Shown piece after piece: positions 24,555 to 35,576 of a DNA stretch of 64,000 bases. Location: positions 62,001 through 126,000 of the forward strand of contig NZ_PENI01000009.1 in the NCBI RefSeq assembly GCF_003688995.1, read 5' to 3'. The notes beneath the pieces were generated by a model. That model ran no database searches. It saw nothing but the letters and a program-made list of their open reading frames with translations, and had not been told where the DNA came from. This stretch comes from Streptomyces shenzhenensis. Its GTDB lineage: Bacteria; Actinomycetota; Actinomycetes; Streptomycetales; Streptomycetaceae. Each line of letters begins with the position of its first letter. Positions within the stretch are counted from its first letter, which is position 1. Position numbers and translations under genes: made by a program.

Positions 24555-26273
24555 ATGCGGGTACGGAGGAGCGTTGTGACCGCGGTTGCCTGCGCCCTGC
24601 TCGCTGGGGCCTCGATGTCCTGCACCGGTGGCTCCGCGCCCGCAGAGGGACGGGCGACGGACCTGCTCGACGGCCGGGACTGGGCCCACTTCGCCGGGGC
24701 GAAGCCGACGCCGTCAGGAGTTCGCATCACACGCCTCGACCGGCGCATCACCCGACAGGACGGCAGCGGCGGGCAGCCGAATCCACCGGTGAACCTGCGC
24801 GGTCCCCACCTCGTGTTCCGGGGCGACATCCGTATCGAGGCGCGCCTGAGACACACGGACGGCACGGATGCCTACCTGCATCTGTACGGTGAGACTCCCG
24901 TCGTGTACGACGAGTGGCGTCGCGAGCGGCGCGGCGTGCGGATCGGTGTGGCCGGCGGTCGGCTCCGCTTCGACCGCTGGGACGGAGACTCGGACCGGCC
25001 CGCTCTGACCCGCACCTTCGGCAAAGGCTTCGGGGACGAGGTCCGCCTCGCCGTCGAGGTGCGGGGGGACAGGCTGGTGCTGGAGGCCGACGGCAACGTC
25101 GTGGGGACCGTTCCGGGGCGGAACGTCTTCGGCCATGGCCGTATCTGGTTCGGTGCGGACGCGGGGGGTGGCGGGGAGGGCTGGACGCTCGGCGGACTCC
25201 GCGCGATGCCACTGGGCCGGGGACGGATGTCCGTCCGGGACGCCCCCGGGCTGAAAGTACCCCGATCCACCGATGCGTTGCGTGACCTGGCGGCGGACCT
25301 CCAGCGCCCGATCCGCTTGGGGACCGCCCTGGCCGCGGGCCCTTTGCTGACCGACGGCGCCTACCGCAGGACGGCGGGTGAGGAGTTCTCCATGCTCACG
25401 CCGGAGAACGACTTCAAGGCACAGTTCGTCCAGCCGCGACGCGGCGTGTTCGCCTTCGAGGAAGGCGACACCCTGGTGGACTTCGCCGACGCCAACGGGA
25501 TGCAGGTGCACGCGCACACGCTCGTCTGGTTCGAGGCGCTGCCCTCATGGATGCGCGCCGAGATGACGCACGAGGACCGCCGGCGCGTCATGACGGAACA
25601 CATCCGGGCGGTCGCGGGCCACTTCCGGGGGAAGGTGGCGGAATGGGACGTGGTGAACGAGCCCATGTCCGACGAGGACGAGGACTACACCAACGGCAAC
25701 CGCGGCGTGCGGCCGCACCTGTGGTTCGACGCGATGGGCGAGCAGTACATGGACATCGCCTTCCGTACGGCCCGGGAGGCCGACCCGCAGGCGGTGCTCT
25801 ACCTCAACGAGTACGGGGTGGAGGAGGACGGACCGCGCTGGGACGCCCTCTACGCGCTGCTGATCCGGCTCAAGAAACGCGGCGTTCCGATCGACGGTGT
25901 CGGTTTCCAGAACCACGAGTACGCCGCCGACGACCGTACCGACCCCGAAGCCTTCCGGCGCAAGGTCCGGGCGCTGGCCGCGCTCGGCCTGAAAGCCCGA
26001 GTCTCGGAGATGGACGTCCTCGTCGGCGAGGGCGAGGAGGACGCCCAGGCCCGCCAGTTCGCGGGGAAACTCACCGTCTGCAGGGAGGAACCCAACTGCA
26101 CCTCCTTCTCCACCTGGGGCTTCACCGATGGCTACGGTTCCACGGCCGACATCCGCAACTATCCCCCGAGCCCGGGGAACGCCCTTCCCTGGGATGCGGA
26201 GTACGAGGCGAAACCCACGTACTGGGCACTACGCGACGCCCTCGGCCGCTCAGTAGACGGCGCCGGGTTGTGA
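24555..26273 (+). CDS. Endo-1,4-beta-xylanase (GH10), lipoprotein
   Basis: A 572-residue secreted enzyme. The signal peptide ends in a lipobox-like AGASMSC, so it is probably lipid-anchored on the outer face of the membrane. Residues ~40-230 form a beta-sandwich-like module (LVFRGDIRIEARL, GKGFGDEVRLAVEVRGDRLV). Residues ~245-570 are the GH10 barrel with MLTPENDFKAQ, HAHTLVWFEALPSW, acid/base glutamate in WDVVNEPM (about 367) and nucleophile glutamate in RVSEMDVLV (about 484). TSFSTWGFTDGYG near the end is typical. The ATG at 24555 fits the purine-rich site at 24536-24543; a GTG at 24543 is too close to it. Confidence 0.9.
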   Translation: MRVRRSVVTAVACALLAGASMSCTGGSAPAEGRATDLLDGRDWAHFAGAKPTPSGVRITRLDRRITRQDGSGGQPNPPVNLRGPHLVFRGDIRIEARLRHTDGTDAYLHLYGETPVVYDEWRRERRGVRIGVAGGRLRFDRWDGDSDRPALTRTFGKGFGDEVRLAVEVRGDRLVLEADGNVVGTVPGRNVFGHGRIWFGADAGGGGEGWTLGGLRAMPLGRGRMSVRDAPGLKVPRSTDALRDLAADLQRPIRLGTALAAGPLLTDGAYRRTAGEEFSMLTPENDFKAQFVQPRRGVFAFEEGDTLVDFADANGMQVHAHTLVWFEALPSWMRAEMTHEDRRRVMTEHIRAVAGHFRGKVAEWDVVNEPMSDEDEDYTNGNRGVRPHLWFDAMGEQYMDIAFRTAREADPQAVLYLNEYGVEEDGPRWDALYALLIRLKKRGVPIDGVGFQNHEYAADDRTDPEAFRRKVRALAALGLKARVSEMDVLVGEGEEDAQARQFAGKLTVCREEPNCTSFSTWGFTDGYGSTADIRNYPPSPGNALPWDAEYEAKPTYWALRDALGRSVDGAGL

Positions 26274-26289
26274 CCTACGGCAACGCGGT

Positions 26290-26715
26290 GGCAGGGCCGA
26301 CTTCGGGGCCGTCGATCTGCGCGAGGCGCATGCGGTGCGGCAGTTGGCGCGGCGGTCCCTGGACCTGGGCGGTGGCCGGGTCGACGTGAGCACCATTGCC
26401 GCCGCGTTCGGGGTCGCGGGCTTGGCCCTGCGCGGGGCGAGCGAGGCGGCCGTGGAGCTGATGACCAAGGCGTGGGCTGCGGAGTACGGTCCGCGCGGGG
26501 TGCGGGTCAACGCCGTCCGCGCCGGGGCGGTACGCACCGAGGGCACGTCGGGCATGGGGGAGTACCTCGATGTCCTGGCCGCCCAGGCCCCGGCCGGCCG
26601 ACCGGCCGAGCCTGAGGAGATCCCTGAGGCAATCGCCTACACGGCCAGCGACGCGGCGAGCTTCGTCCAAGGTGTTCTGCTGCCCGTGCACGGTAGCCGC
26701 ACAGCCGTCTGCTGA
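26290..26715 (+). pseudogene. SDR-family oxidoreductase remnant
   Basis: The forward frame reads DVSTIAAAFGVAGLALRGAS, EAAVELMTKAWAAEYGPRGV, RVNAVRAGAVRTEGTSGMGE and YTASDAASFVQGVLLPVHGS, the C-terminal half of a classical short-chain dehydrogenase. The N-terminal Rossmann half is missing. The YxxxK motif is destroyed (R and E at the tyrosine and lysine positions in LRGASEA), so it has no catalytic capacity. Confidence 0.7.
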
Positions 26716-26980
26716 CCCGCGCGGGCTGCCGTACGTATTCGGCCGCCTACCACTGGCCCGGGGCATCCGGCAGGACACCGCATCACTGTTCAGGGACGTG
26801 GCCTCCAGATGCCCGACTTCCTCATCGCCGACACCGAAGTCGGCAGACGACGCTTCGGCCAGGGTGTGGGCGGTGGTTGCCGGCCGGGGCAGCGCGTGCG
26901 GTCCCGGTGCCGGTGGCCTCACATGAGTGCGGTTTGGCCGGGTTCCCGCCGGGTAACTCGGACGACCCAGGACCGTAACC
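26716..26980. other. Intergenic region, nothing recognised
   Basis: A 265-bp stretch between two remnants. No open frame with family motifs, no RNA gene and no clear hairpin was seen. Confidence 0.3.
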
Positions 26981-27377
26981 ATGAAGCATGGAAACCGCGG
27001 AAGTCGGGCTTCTGCTGCCGATACCACCCCCGCCGTGGTTGCCGAGTACCGGCAACGTCTGTCTCGGGGTGAGGACGTCGTCGACCCCGAGACCTGGGCC
27101 GGGTCTGTTCCCGCCGCCCGGGGCGTCGCCCCGCGGATGCGGGTGGGCCGCAGTAAGTGGTTCAACCTGTTGTGGCTGCTGCCGATCGGCTGGGGAGTCC
27201 TGATCATCTCCGTAGCCGCCGCGCAGGGGCTGCGACGGGCACGGCGCTCCGCTACGACTGCGCAACGAGGCGCAGCCCGGCTTCAAACACGCCACATGGC
27301 TGGCCCGCATTTCCGAGGTCGGCGGCTACGGCGGCTACAACCCCGACCATGAATTCTTCGGCGGAAGGCCGGGATGA
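26981..27377 (+). pseudogene. Molybdopterin-dependent oxidoreductase, internally deleted
   Basis: The N-terminal part (VAEYRQRLSRGEDVVDPETW, then SKWFNLLWLLPIGWGVLIIS with one membrane helix) matches the start of large membrane-anchored sulfite-oxidase-like proteins. After about 27235 another frame gives APLRLRNEAQPGFKHATWLA followed by GGYGGYNPDHEFFGGRPG and a stop, the extreme C-terminus of the same family. The whole cytochrome-like and molybdopterin core is deleted. The remnant ends about 60 bp before zwf. Confidence 0.6.
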
Positions 27378-27435
27378 ACGGCTGATCAGAGCAGGAGAAG
27401 AAAGGCACCAGCGGACAGGAACAGGAGGAGCGATC

Positions 27436-28839
27436 ATGACCAGCAGCCATGCGCATGGCCGCTCGGATGCCCTGGTATTTTTCGGGGCGACCGGAGACCT
27501 CGCCTACAAGCAGGTTTTCCCGGCCCTGGCCGCGCTGGTGGCCAGGCATCGGCTGAATGTGCCGTTGATCGGGGTGGCCAAATCCGGCTGGGACCGAGAC
27601 CAGCTCATCAGCCGGGTACGGGACAGCCTCGCCCACCACGGCGGCACCGATGCGCGGGCCGCGGACCGGCTGTACGGGCTCCTGCGCTATGTGGACGGCG
27701 ACTACAACGACCCGGGGACGTTCAAGGCGCTCCGTGCCGAACTCGGCGACGCCAAAGCTCCGCTGCATTATCTGGCCATCCCTCCGGCGCTGTTCCGCAC
27801 AGTGGTCAACGCCCTGCACGAGTCCGGATCCGCCGACGGTGCCCGGGTGGTGGTGGAGAAGCCGTTCGGCCACGACCTGACGTCGGCGCGGGAGCTGAAC
27901 ACCGCCCTGCACCGGGTGTTCCCCGAGACCTCGGTCTTCCGCATCGACCACTACCTGGGCAAGGAGGCGGTGCTCGGCCTCCTGTACTTCCGGTTCGCCA
28001 ACTCCTTCCTCGAGCCGATCTGGAACCGCGCCTATGTGGACTCGGTGCAGATCACGATGGCCGAGGACTTCGGCGTGGCCGGCCGGGGCGCGTTCTACGA
28101 CCAGACCGGGGCGATCCGAGACGTGGTGCAGAACCACATGCTCCAGGTGCTCTCCCTGGTGGCGATCGAGCCGCCTGCCGGATACGGACACGAGGACATC
28201 AGGGACGAGAAGGCAAAGGTGCTGCGCGCCATGCCCCCGCTGCGGCCGGACGATGTGATCCGCGGCCAGTTCTTCGGCTACACCGATGAGCCCGGGGTGG
28301 CCGAGGACTCCGCCGTGGAGACCTTCGTGGCGCTGCGGGCGCACGTCGACACCTGGCGCTGGGCCGGGGTGCCGTTCTTCATCCGGGCCGGCAAGCGGCT
28401 GCCGGTCACCGCGACCGAGGTCCTGGCCCGGCTGCGCCGGCCCCCGGAGGCCATCGCGGGCCGCGAGGCCGCCGCTGAGGCGAACTACGTGCGGTTCCGC
28501 CTGACCCCGGACATCGCGATCTCGCTCGGCGCCCGGATCAAGGCGGCGGGGGAGGCGATGACCGGCACGGGTGTCGAACTGGCCTTGCACGAGCAGCCCG
28601 GGCCGGCCGAGCTGGCACCCTACGACCGGCTGCTCGGCGACGCGATCGACGGCGATGCCTCGCTGTTCGCCCGCGAGGACGCCGTGGAGGCAGCGTGGGC
28701 GGTGGTCGACGCGGTCCTCGACGACGCCACCCCGCTGCACCGTTACCAGCCCGGCACATGGGGCCCGGAGCAGGCCGCAGGCCTGACGGCCCACCATGGC
28801 GGCTGGCACGATCCGCGCTCCGCGGAGGCCGGGAAGTGA
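27436..28839 (+). CDS. zwf: Glucose-6-phosphate 1-dehydrogenase
   Basis: A 467-residue enzyme catalysing the first oxidative step of the pentose phosphate pathway. It shows the NADP-binding GATGDLAYKQVFPAL, EKPFGHDL, the active-site RIDHYLGKEAV with the catalytic histidine, and C-terminal RAGKRLPVT and PYDRLLGDAI. It is somewhat shorter than typical ~500-residue forms but looks complete. A strong ribosome site (AGGAGGAG at 27423-27430) precedes the ATG. It opens an operon whose next intact members are tkt and gnd. The stop overlaps the rpiA-like remnant by a GTGA. Confidence 0.95.
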   Translation: MTSSHAHGRSDALVFFGATGDLAYKQVFPALAALVARHRLNVPLIGVAKSGWDRDQLISRVRDSLAHHGGTDARAADRLYGLLRYVDGDYNDPGTFKALRAELGDAKAPLHYLAIPPALFRTVVNALHESGSADGARVVVEKPFGHDLTSARELNTALHRVFPETSVFRIDHYLGKEAVLGLLYFRFANSFLEPIWNRAYVDSVQITMAEDFGVAGRGAFYDQTGAIRDVVQNHMLQVLSLVAIEPPAGYGHEDIRDEKAKVLRAMPPLRPDDVIRGQFFGYTDEPGVAEDSAVETFVALRAHVDTWRWAGVPFFIRAGKRLPVTATEVLARLRRPPEAIAGREAAAEANYVRFRLTPDIAISLGARIKAAGEAMTGTGVELALHEQPGPAELAPYDRLLGDAIDGDASLFAREDAVEAAWAVVDAVLDDATPLHRYQPGTWGPEQAAGLTAHHGGWHDPRSAEAGK

Positions 28840-29300
28840 CGAGCGCCGCCGAGGCCCGGGGCCTGGCCGCCGGCCAGCGGGCGCAGGACGCGGAAGCGCA
28901 GGACGCGCAAGTGCGGGCCGCGACGCAGCGCGCGGCCGGGCTCGTCCGTCCGGGCACGATCGTCGGCCTCGGCCCGGGATGCACCGCCGGCCGGCGGCCC
29001 GAGGCGCTCCACCTGGAATCCCTCGGCGCCACGGTGAGCCTGCGCCGAGGGAATGACGGATCGCCGTTCCTCATGGACCAGGGAAACCATGATCCCGGAC
29101 GCGGGCTTCGGGCCCAGCGACGATTTCGCCGAGCTCACGGCCGGTCTGCCGGCGCGAGCCCGGGTGACCGAGGCCGGCCTGTTCTGTGGCCCGGCAATCG
29201 ACCAGATCATCGCGACTCCCAGCGGGGTCGACCACCGGAAAAGGCCGCGGCGACGGCCTGCCCGATCGAGAGCGCGCCATCCATCGCGGGACAGCCGACC
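28836..29300 (+). pseudogene. Ribose-5-phosphate isomerase A remnant
   Basis: Begins in GTGA overlap with zwf. It reads QRAAGLVRPGTIVGLGPGCT, then jumps to ESLGATVSLRRGNDGSPFLM, losing the middle of RpiA. After a frame change at about 29088 it continues FGPSDDFAELTAGLPARARV, GLFCGPAIDQIIATPSGVDH. The blocks are in RpiA order, but about a third of the protein is missing and the frame is broken. The coupled start shows that the gene was once a regular operon member. Confidence 0.6.
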
Positions 29301-29507
29301 AGTCGGCTTACCAGCACAGACGCCGAGGTGGACGGAGGCAGCCATGAACAGACCATCCCCATGGTGGTCGACGCCGGGGCAGACATCGCCGTCGCCGGCT
29401 TGGCCACCGTCGACACCACGCGGCCGGTACCGGCCTGCGTGACCGCCCCGCGCGACGCCGTCGCGCGGACAGCCAGTTCCCGCACGACCACTGCCGGAGG
29501 AGCGTGA
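29301..29507 (+). pseudogene. Ribulose-phosphate 3-epimerase-like C-terminal remnant
   Basis: The frame continuing from the rpiA remnant reads DAEVDGGSHEQTIPMVVDAG followed by ADIAVAGLATVDT. This is the VDGGI-x-TxPxxxxAGAD-VAGSA block near the C-terminus of Rpe. About 70 codons remain, ending in TGA at 29505-29507, overlapping the tkt translation-start region. Confidence 0.45.
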
Positions 29508-29512
29508 AACCC

Positions 29513-31594
<2,082 letters not shown>

Positions 31595-31632
31595 CCGGCA
31601 CCGTTCCCGGTCGCACAAGAAGGAGACACGAG

Positions 31633-32652
31633 ATGCAGATCGGAATGGTCGGGCTGGGTCGGATGGGCGCCAACCTTGTCCGGCGGCTGATGCACGCCGG
31701 TCATGACTGCGTGGTGTTCGACATCAACCCGGATACGGTGAAGGAACTGCAAGGTGAGGGGGCCACGGGGGCGTCCTCCCTGGCGGACCTGGTGGCCAGG
31801 CTGGCCAAACCCCGCGCGGTGTGGGTCATGGTCCCGGCCGGCGAGATCACCGGCAAGACAGTCAGCGACCTCGCGGCCCACATGGAACCCGGCGACGTGG
31901 TCATCGACGGTGGCAACTCCTACTACCGGGACGACATCGCCAGGTCCGGGGCCCTTTCGGAGACAGGCATCCACTACGTCGACGCGGGCACCAGCGGCGG
32001 GGTGTGGGGACTGGAACGCGGCTACTGCCTGATGATCGGCGGCCAGGACCAGATCGTGGACCGGCTCCGGCCGATCTTCGAGGCGATCGCCCCCGGCGTG
32101 GACGCGGCGCCGCGTACCCCCGGCCGGGACGGGACATGCGCGCCGTCGGAGCACGGCTATCTGCACTGCGGACCCGCCGGGGCCGGGCACTTCGTGAAAA
32201 TGGTGCACAACGGGATCGAGTACGGGGTCATGGCCGCCTACGCCGAGGGCCTGAACGTCCTGAAGAACGCGAACGCCGGCACCGCGAGCCGCCAGGCCGA
32301 CGCGGAGACCGCCCCGCTGGAGCAGCCCGAGTACTACCGCTACGACATCGACCTCGCCGAGGTGGCCGAGGTGTGGCGCCGCGGCAGCGTGATCGGGTCC
32401 TGGCTGCTGGACCTCACCGCCGCTGCCCTGCTGCGGTCCCCGACCCTGGACGAGTTCTCCGGGCAGGTCTCGGACTCCGGCGAGGGCCGCTGGACCGCGG
32501 TCGCCGCAGTGGAGGAGGGGGTGCCCGCGCCCACCCTGGCCACCGCGCTGTTCTCCCGCTTCGGCTCCAGGGACCTGGACCACTTCGCCAACCAGGTCCT
32601 CTCGGCCATGCGCAACGGCTTCGGTGGACACGCGGAACGTCCGGCCGGATGA
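31633..32652 (+). CDS. gnd: 6-phosphogluconate dehydrogenase (decarboxylating, short form)
   Basis: A 339-residue oxidoreductase that converts 6-phosphogluconate to ribulose 5-phosphate. It has N-terminal IGMVGLGRMGANLVRRLMHA, DGGNSYYRDD, GTSGGVWGLERGYCLMIGG, and the catalytic lysine in HFVKMVHNGIEYGVMAAYAE. The length matches the short, often NAD-dependent Gnd type rather than the ~470-residue form. An AGGAG site at 31621 precedes the ATG. It is the third intact gene of the pentose phosphate operon. Confidence 0.94.
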   Translation: MQIGMVGLGRMGANLVRRLMHAGHDCVVFDINPDTVKELQGEGATGASSLADLVARLAKPRAVWVMVPAGEITGKTVSDLAAHMEPGDVVIDGGNSYYRDDIARSGALSETGIHYVDAGTSGGVWGLERGYCLMIGGQDQIVDRLRPIFEAIAPGVDAAPRTPGRDGTCAPSEHGYLHCGPAGAGHFVKMVHNGIEYGVMAAYAEGLNVLKNANAGTASRQADAETAPLEQPEYYRYDIDLAEVAEVWRRGSVIGSWLLDLTAAALLRSPTLDEFSGQVSDSGEGRWTAVAAVEEGVPAPTLATALFSRFGSRDLDHFANQVLSAMRNGFGGHAERPAG

Positions 32653-32808
32653 GCTCCCCCACGAAACCTGCTGGGACGGCGGCGACCGCATCAGGCTGCA
32701 GGAGCGAGCCCATCGGCTGAAGGCAATAATGTATGAGGACACCAGAACACGGCGGCCGAGTCCGCGGGCGGTGCTGACGTCCGGGACTCGAGAAGGGGTG
32801 ACGCTGCC

Positions 32809-33165
32809 ATGCAGGATGTGCGTGCGCGCCGCGTTTATGAGCAGGCCGGACCGTCCGACGGCATACGTGTGTTGGTGGACCGGCTGTGGCCTCGCGGCCT
32901 GTCCAAAGAAGAGGCCCACCTGGACGAGTGGCTCAAGGCGGTGGCGCCGTCCAATGAGCTGCGCCGTTGGTACGGCCATCAGCCCGCCAAGTTCGCCGAG
33001 TTCAAGCGCCGCTACGAGACCGAGCTGACAGAGCCGGACCGGGCCGACGCGTTGCGTCACCTGCGTGATGAGGCCAGGACCGGGCCGGTGACGTTGCTGA
33101 CCGCGACGAGGGACCTCGAGCACAGCGAGGCAGAGGTTCTCGTAGAGCTTGTACGTTCGGAGTAG
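32809..33165 (+). CDS. DUF488 family protein
   Basis: A 118-residue cytoplasmic protein with the family's RVLVDRLWPRGLSKEEAHLD, LRRWYGHQPAKFAEFKRRYE and TLLTATRDLEHSEAEVL. The biochemical role is unknown. It follows gnd by 156 bp and converges with the GH65 gene, leaving only 5 bp between stop codons. Confidence 0.92.
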   Translation: MQDVRARRVYEQAGPSDGIRVLVDRLWPRGLSKEEAHLDEWLKAVAPSNELRRWYGHQPAKFAEFKRRYETELTEPDRADALRHLRDEARTGPVTLLTATRDLEHSEAEVLVELVRSE

Positions 33166-33170
33166 CCGCG

Positions 33171-35576
33171 TCAGGTTGCCGATCCGAAGCGGGCGTCGCC
33201 GCGACCTTTGCCAGGGGAGAGCTTGCCGTCAGGTCGGGCGGGACGCCCGGGGCGGCGTCCGGGCGGTTGGGAGGGCTCCGGCAGGGCGGCCGGCTGTTTG
33301 ACGGGACGTGACTGCGGGGCGCCGCGGGACACGGTCAGTGGCTCCCCGCAGTGTCTGATCTGGAGCGGTTCCCCCTCCACCAGGGTGTATGTGGCCTGAG
33401 CATGGGTGATCTCGACCCGCAGACACCGCTGTCGCACATGGACGGAGAAGGCCAGCCGACGGAGCTTCTCGGACAGCCTGGGAGCGAAGTGCACGGTTTC
33501 CCCGTGGTACCGCATCCCGCCGAAGCCGGCGACCAGCGCGATCCAGGAGCCCGCCAGGGAGGCGATGTGCAGGCCGTCGCGGGTGTTCTTCTCCAGATCG
33601 TCCAGATCCATCAGCGCCGCCTCCCCGAGGTAGTCGTAGGCCAGGCGCAGATGTCCCACCTCGGCGGCGATCACCGCCTGGATGCAGGCGGACAGGGACG
33701 AGTCACGGACGGTGAGCGGCTCGTAGTAGGCGAAGTTGCGTGCCTTGTGGTCTTCGGTGAAGGCATCGCCGCGCAGATACATGGCCATCACCAGATCCGC
33801 CTGCTTGATCACCTGCTTGCGGTACAGGTCGAAGTACGCGGAGTGCAGCATCAGCGGATAGTCGTCGGGCCCGGTGGCGGCGAAGTCCCACACCTGGCGA
33901 CGGGTGAACCCCGCCGACTGCTCATGGATGCCCAGCGCGCTGTTGTACGGCACGGTCATCGCCTCGGCCGCGTCCCGCCAGGCGGCGGTCTCCTCGTCGT
34001 CGACCCCGAGGGCGGCCGCCTGCTCGGTGTGACGCTCGGCGGCGTCGGCGGCGGCCAGCAGGTTCTCCTGGGCCATCAGGTTGGTGTACGTGTTGTCGTC
34101 GGCGACCGCGCTGTACTCGTCGGGCCCGGTGACCCCGTCGATGTGGAAGCGGCCGTTGGAGTCGTGATGGCCGAGCGAGTGCCACAACCGAGCGGTCTCC
34201 ACCAGCAACTCCACGCCGGTCTCGCGCTCGAAGTCCACATCGTCGGCGAGGGAGAGGTAGCGCCGGACGGCATGGGCGATATCAGCGTTGATATGGAAGG
34301 CCGCGGCGCCGGCGGGCCAGTATCCGGAGCACTCCGGCCCATCGATCGTCCGCCAGGGGAAGGCCGCGCCGTTCAGCCCCAGCTGGCGGGCGCGGGACCG
34401 GGCCGCGGGCAGGGTGTCCTGGCGCCAGCGCAGGGCGTCGGCGACGCATTCCGGGTAGACGAAGCTGAGCAGCGGCAGGACGAAGATCTCGGTGTCCCAG
34501 AAGGCGTGCCCGTCGTATCCGGAGCCGGTCAGGCCCTTGGCCGGGATCGCCCGCTGCTCGGCTCTGGCGGCGGCCTGCAGCACGTGGTAGAGGGCGAATC
34601 GGACGGCCTGCTGGATCTCCGGGTCACCGTCGACCTCGACGTCGGCGTGTCCCCAGAAGTCGTCCAGGAACGCCCGTTGCTGGTCGACCAGCCCCTGCCA
34701 GCCGCTGCTGCGCGCGCCCGCGAGTGCCGCCTCGACCTGGTCCCGCAGGGCCGGCAGCGAGCGCGCGCCCGACCAGCCGTAGGAGACGAACTTCTCCAGC
34801 CGGAGCGTCTCGCCGGGCCGGAGATCGGTGATCACGTTGAGCCGGGCCACGTCGCCCGCACTCTCGGCGGAGGTCTGGGTGGACCGCGGTCCCCGCACGA
34901 TGTGGTCGGCGGCGGCGGCGACCCGCAGGCCGCTGGCGGCGGTGCAGTGCACCAGGCGCAGCCGCAGGTCATGGGCGCTGTGCTCCTCAGGCCGCAGCGG
35001 GGACTCCAGGGCGGCGGCTACCCGCGGGTCACCGGTCAGGGTGGGCAACTGCTCGTTGGCGACGAGTTCGGACTGGATGACGAGCTGTACGTCGTCGAGC
35101 GGTTCCACCTCGTACGCGATCGCGGCCACGGCCCGCTGGGTGAAGGAGACCAGGCGGGTGGAGCGCACCCGTACGGTCTTGCCGGCCGGCGAGGTCCACT
35201 CGCAGGTCCGGTGCAGCAGCCCGCCGCGCAGATCCAGCACCCGCTCGTGCGAACGCAGCGCTCCGTAGCGCAGGTCGAACGGTTCGTCGTCGACGAGCAG
35301 ACGGATCAGCTTGCCGTTGGTGATGTTGATGACCGTCTGACCGGACTCCGGATAGCCATAGCCCGCCTCCGCGTACGGCAGCGGATGCTGCTCGTACACA
35401 CCGTTGAGGTAGCTGCCCGGCAGGCCGTGCGGCTCGCCTTCCTCGAGGTTGCCGCGCCAGCCGATGTGTCCGTTGGACAGGGCGAAGACCGATTCGCTCT
35501 GTGCCAGGACGTCCCAGTGGAGCCCGGTCTCGCGCACACACCAGGGTTCGACCACGAAGGCGGAATGAGTAATCAC
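33171..35576 (-). CDS. GH65 family glycoside phosphorylase
   Basis: An 801-residue enzyme of the maltose/trehalose/kojibiose phosphorylase family. The N-terminal beta-sandwich (ALSNGHIGWRGNLEEGEPHG, PGSYLNGVYE) is followed by the (alpha/alpha)6 catalytic barrel with GYDGHAFWDTEIFVLPLLSF and the general acid glutamate in GVTGPDEYSAVADDNTYTN (about residue 480). The C-terminal part contains RYHGETVHFAPRL. The stop of the upstream beta-phosphoglucomutase overlaps its start (ATGA). The pair suggests phosphorolysis of an alpha-linked glucose disaccharide to beta-glucose 1-phosphate and its conversion to glucose 6-phosphate, which could feed the adjacent pentose phosphate genes. The disaccharide cannot be told from motifs. 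Confidence 0.92.
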   Translation of the reverse strand: MITHSAFVVEPWCVRETGLHWDVLAQSESVFALSNGHIGWRGNLEEGEPHGLPGSYLNGVYEQHPLPYAEAGYGYPESGQTVINITNGKLIRLLVDDEPFDLRYGALRSHERVLDLRGGLLHRTCEWTSPAGKTVRVRSTRLVSFTQRAVAAIAYEVEPLDDVQLVIQSELVANEQLPTLTGDPRVAAALESPLRPEEHSAHDLRLRLVHCTAASGLRVAAAADHIVRGPRSTQTSAESAGDVARLNVITDLRPGETLRLEKFVSYGWSGARSLPALRDQVEAALAGARSSGWQGLVDQQRAFLDDFWGHADVEVDGDPEIQQAVRFALYHVLQAAARAEQRAIPAKGLTGSGYDGHAFWDTEIFVLPLLSFVYPECVADALRWRQDTLPAARSRARQLGLNGAAFPWRTIDGPECSGYWPAGAAAFHINADIAHAVRRYLSLADDVDFERETGVELLVETARLWHSLGHHDSNGRFHIDGVTGPDEYSAVADDNTYTNLMAQENLLAAADAAERHTEQAAALGVDDEETAAWRDAAEAMTVPYNSALGIHEQSAGFTRRQVWDFAATGPDDYPLMLHSAYFDLYRKQVIKQADLVMAMYLRGDAFTEDHKARNFAYYEPLTVRDSSLSACIQAVIAAEVGHLRLAYDYLGEAALMDLDDLEKNTRDGLHIASLAGSWIALVAGFGGMRYHGETVHFAPRLSEKLRRLAFSVHVRQRCLRVEITHAQATYTLVEGEPLQIRHCGEPLTVSRGAPQSRPVKQPAALPEPSQPPGRRPGRPARPDGKLSPGKGRGDARFGSAT

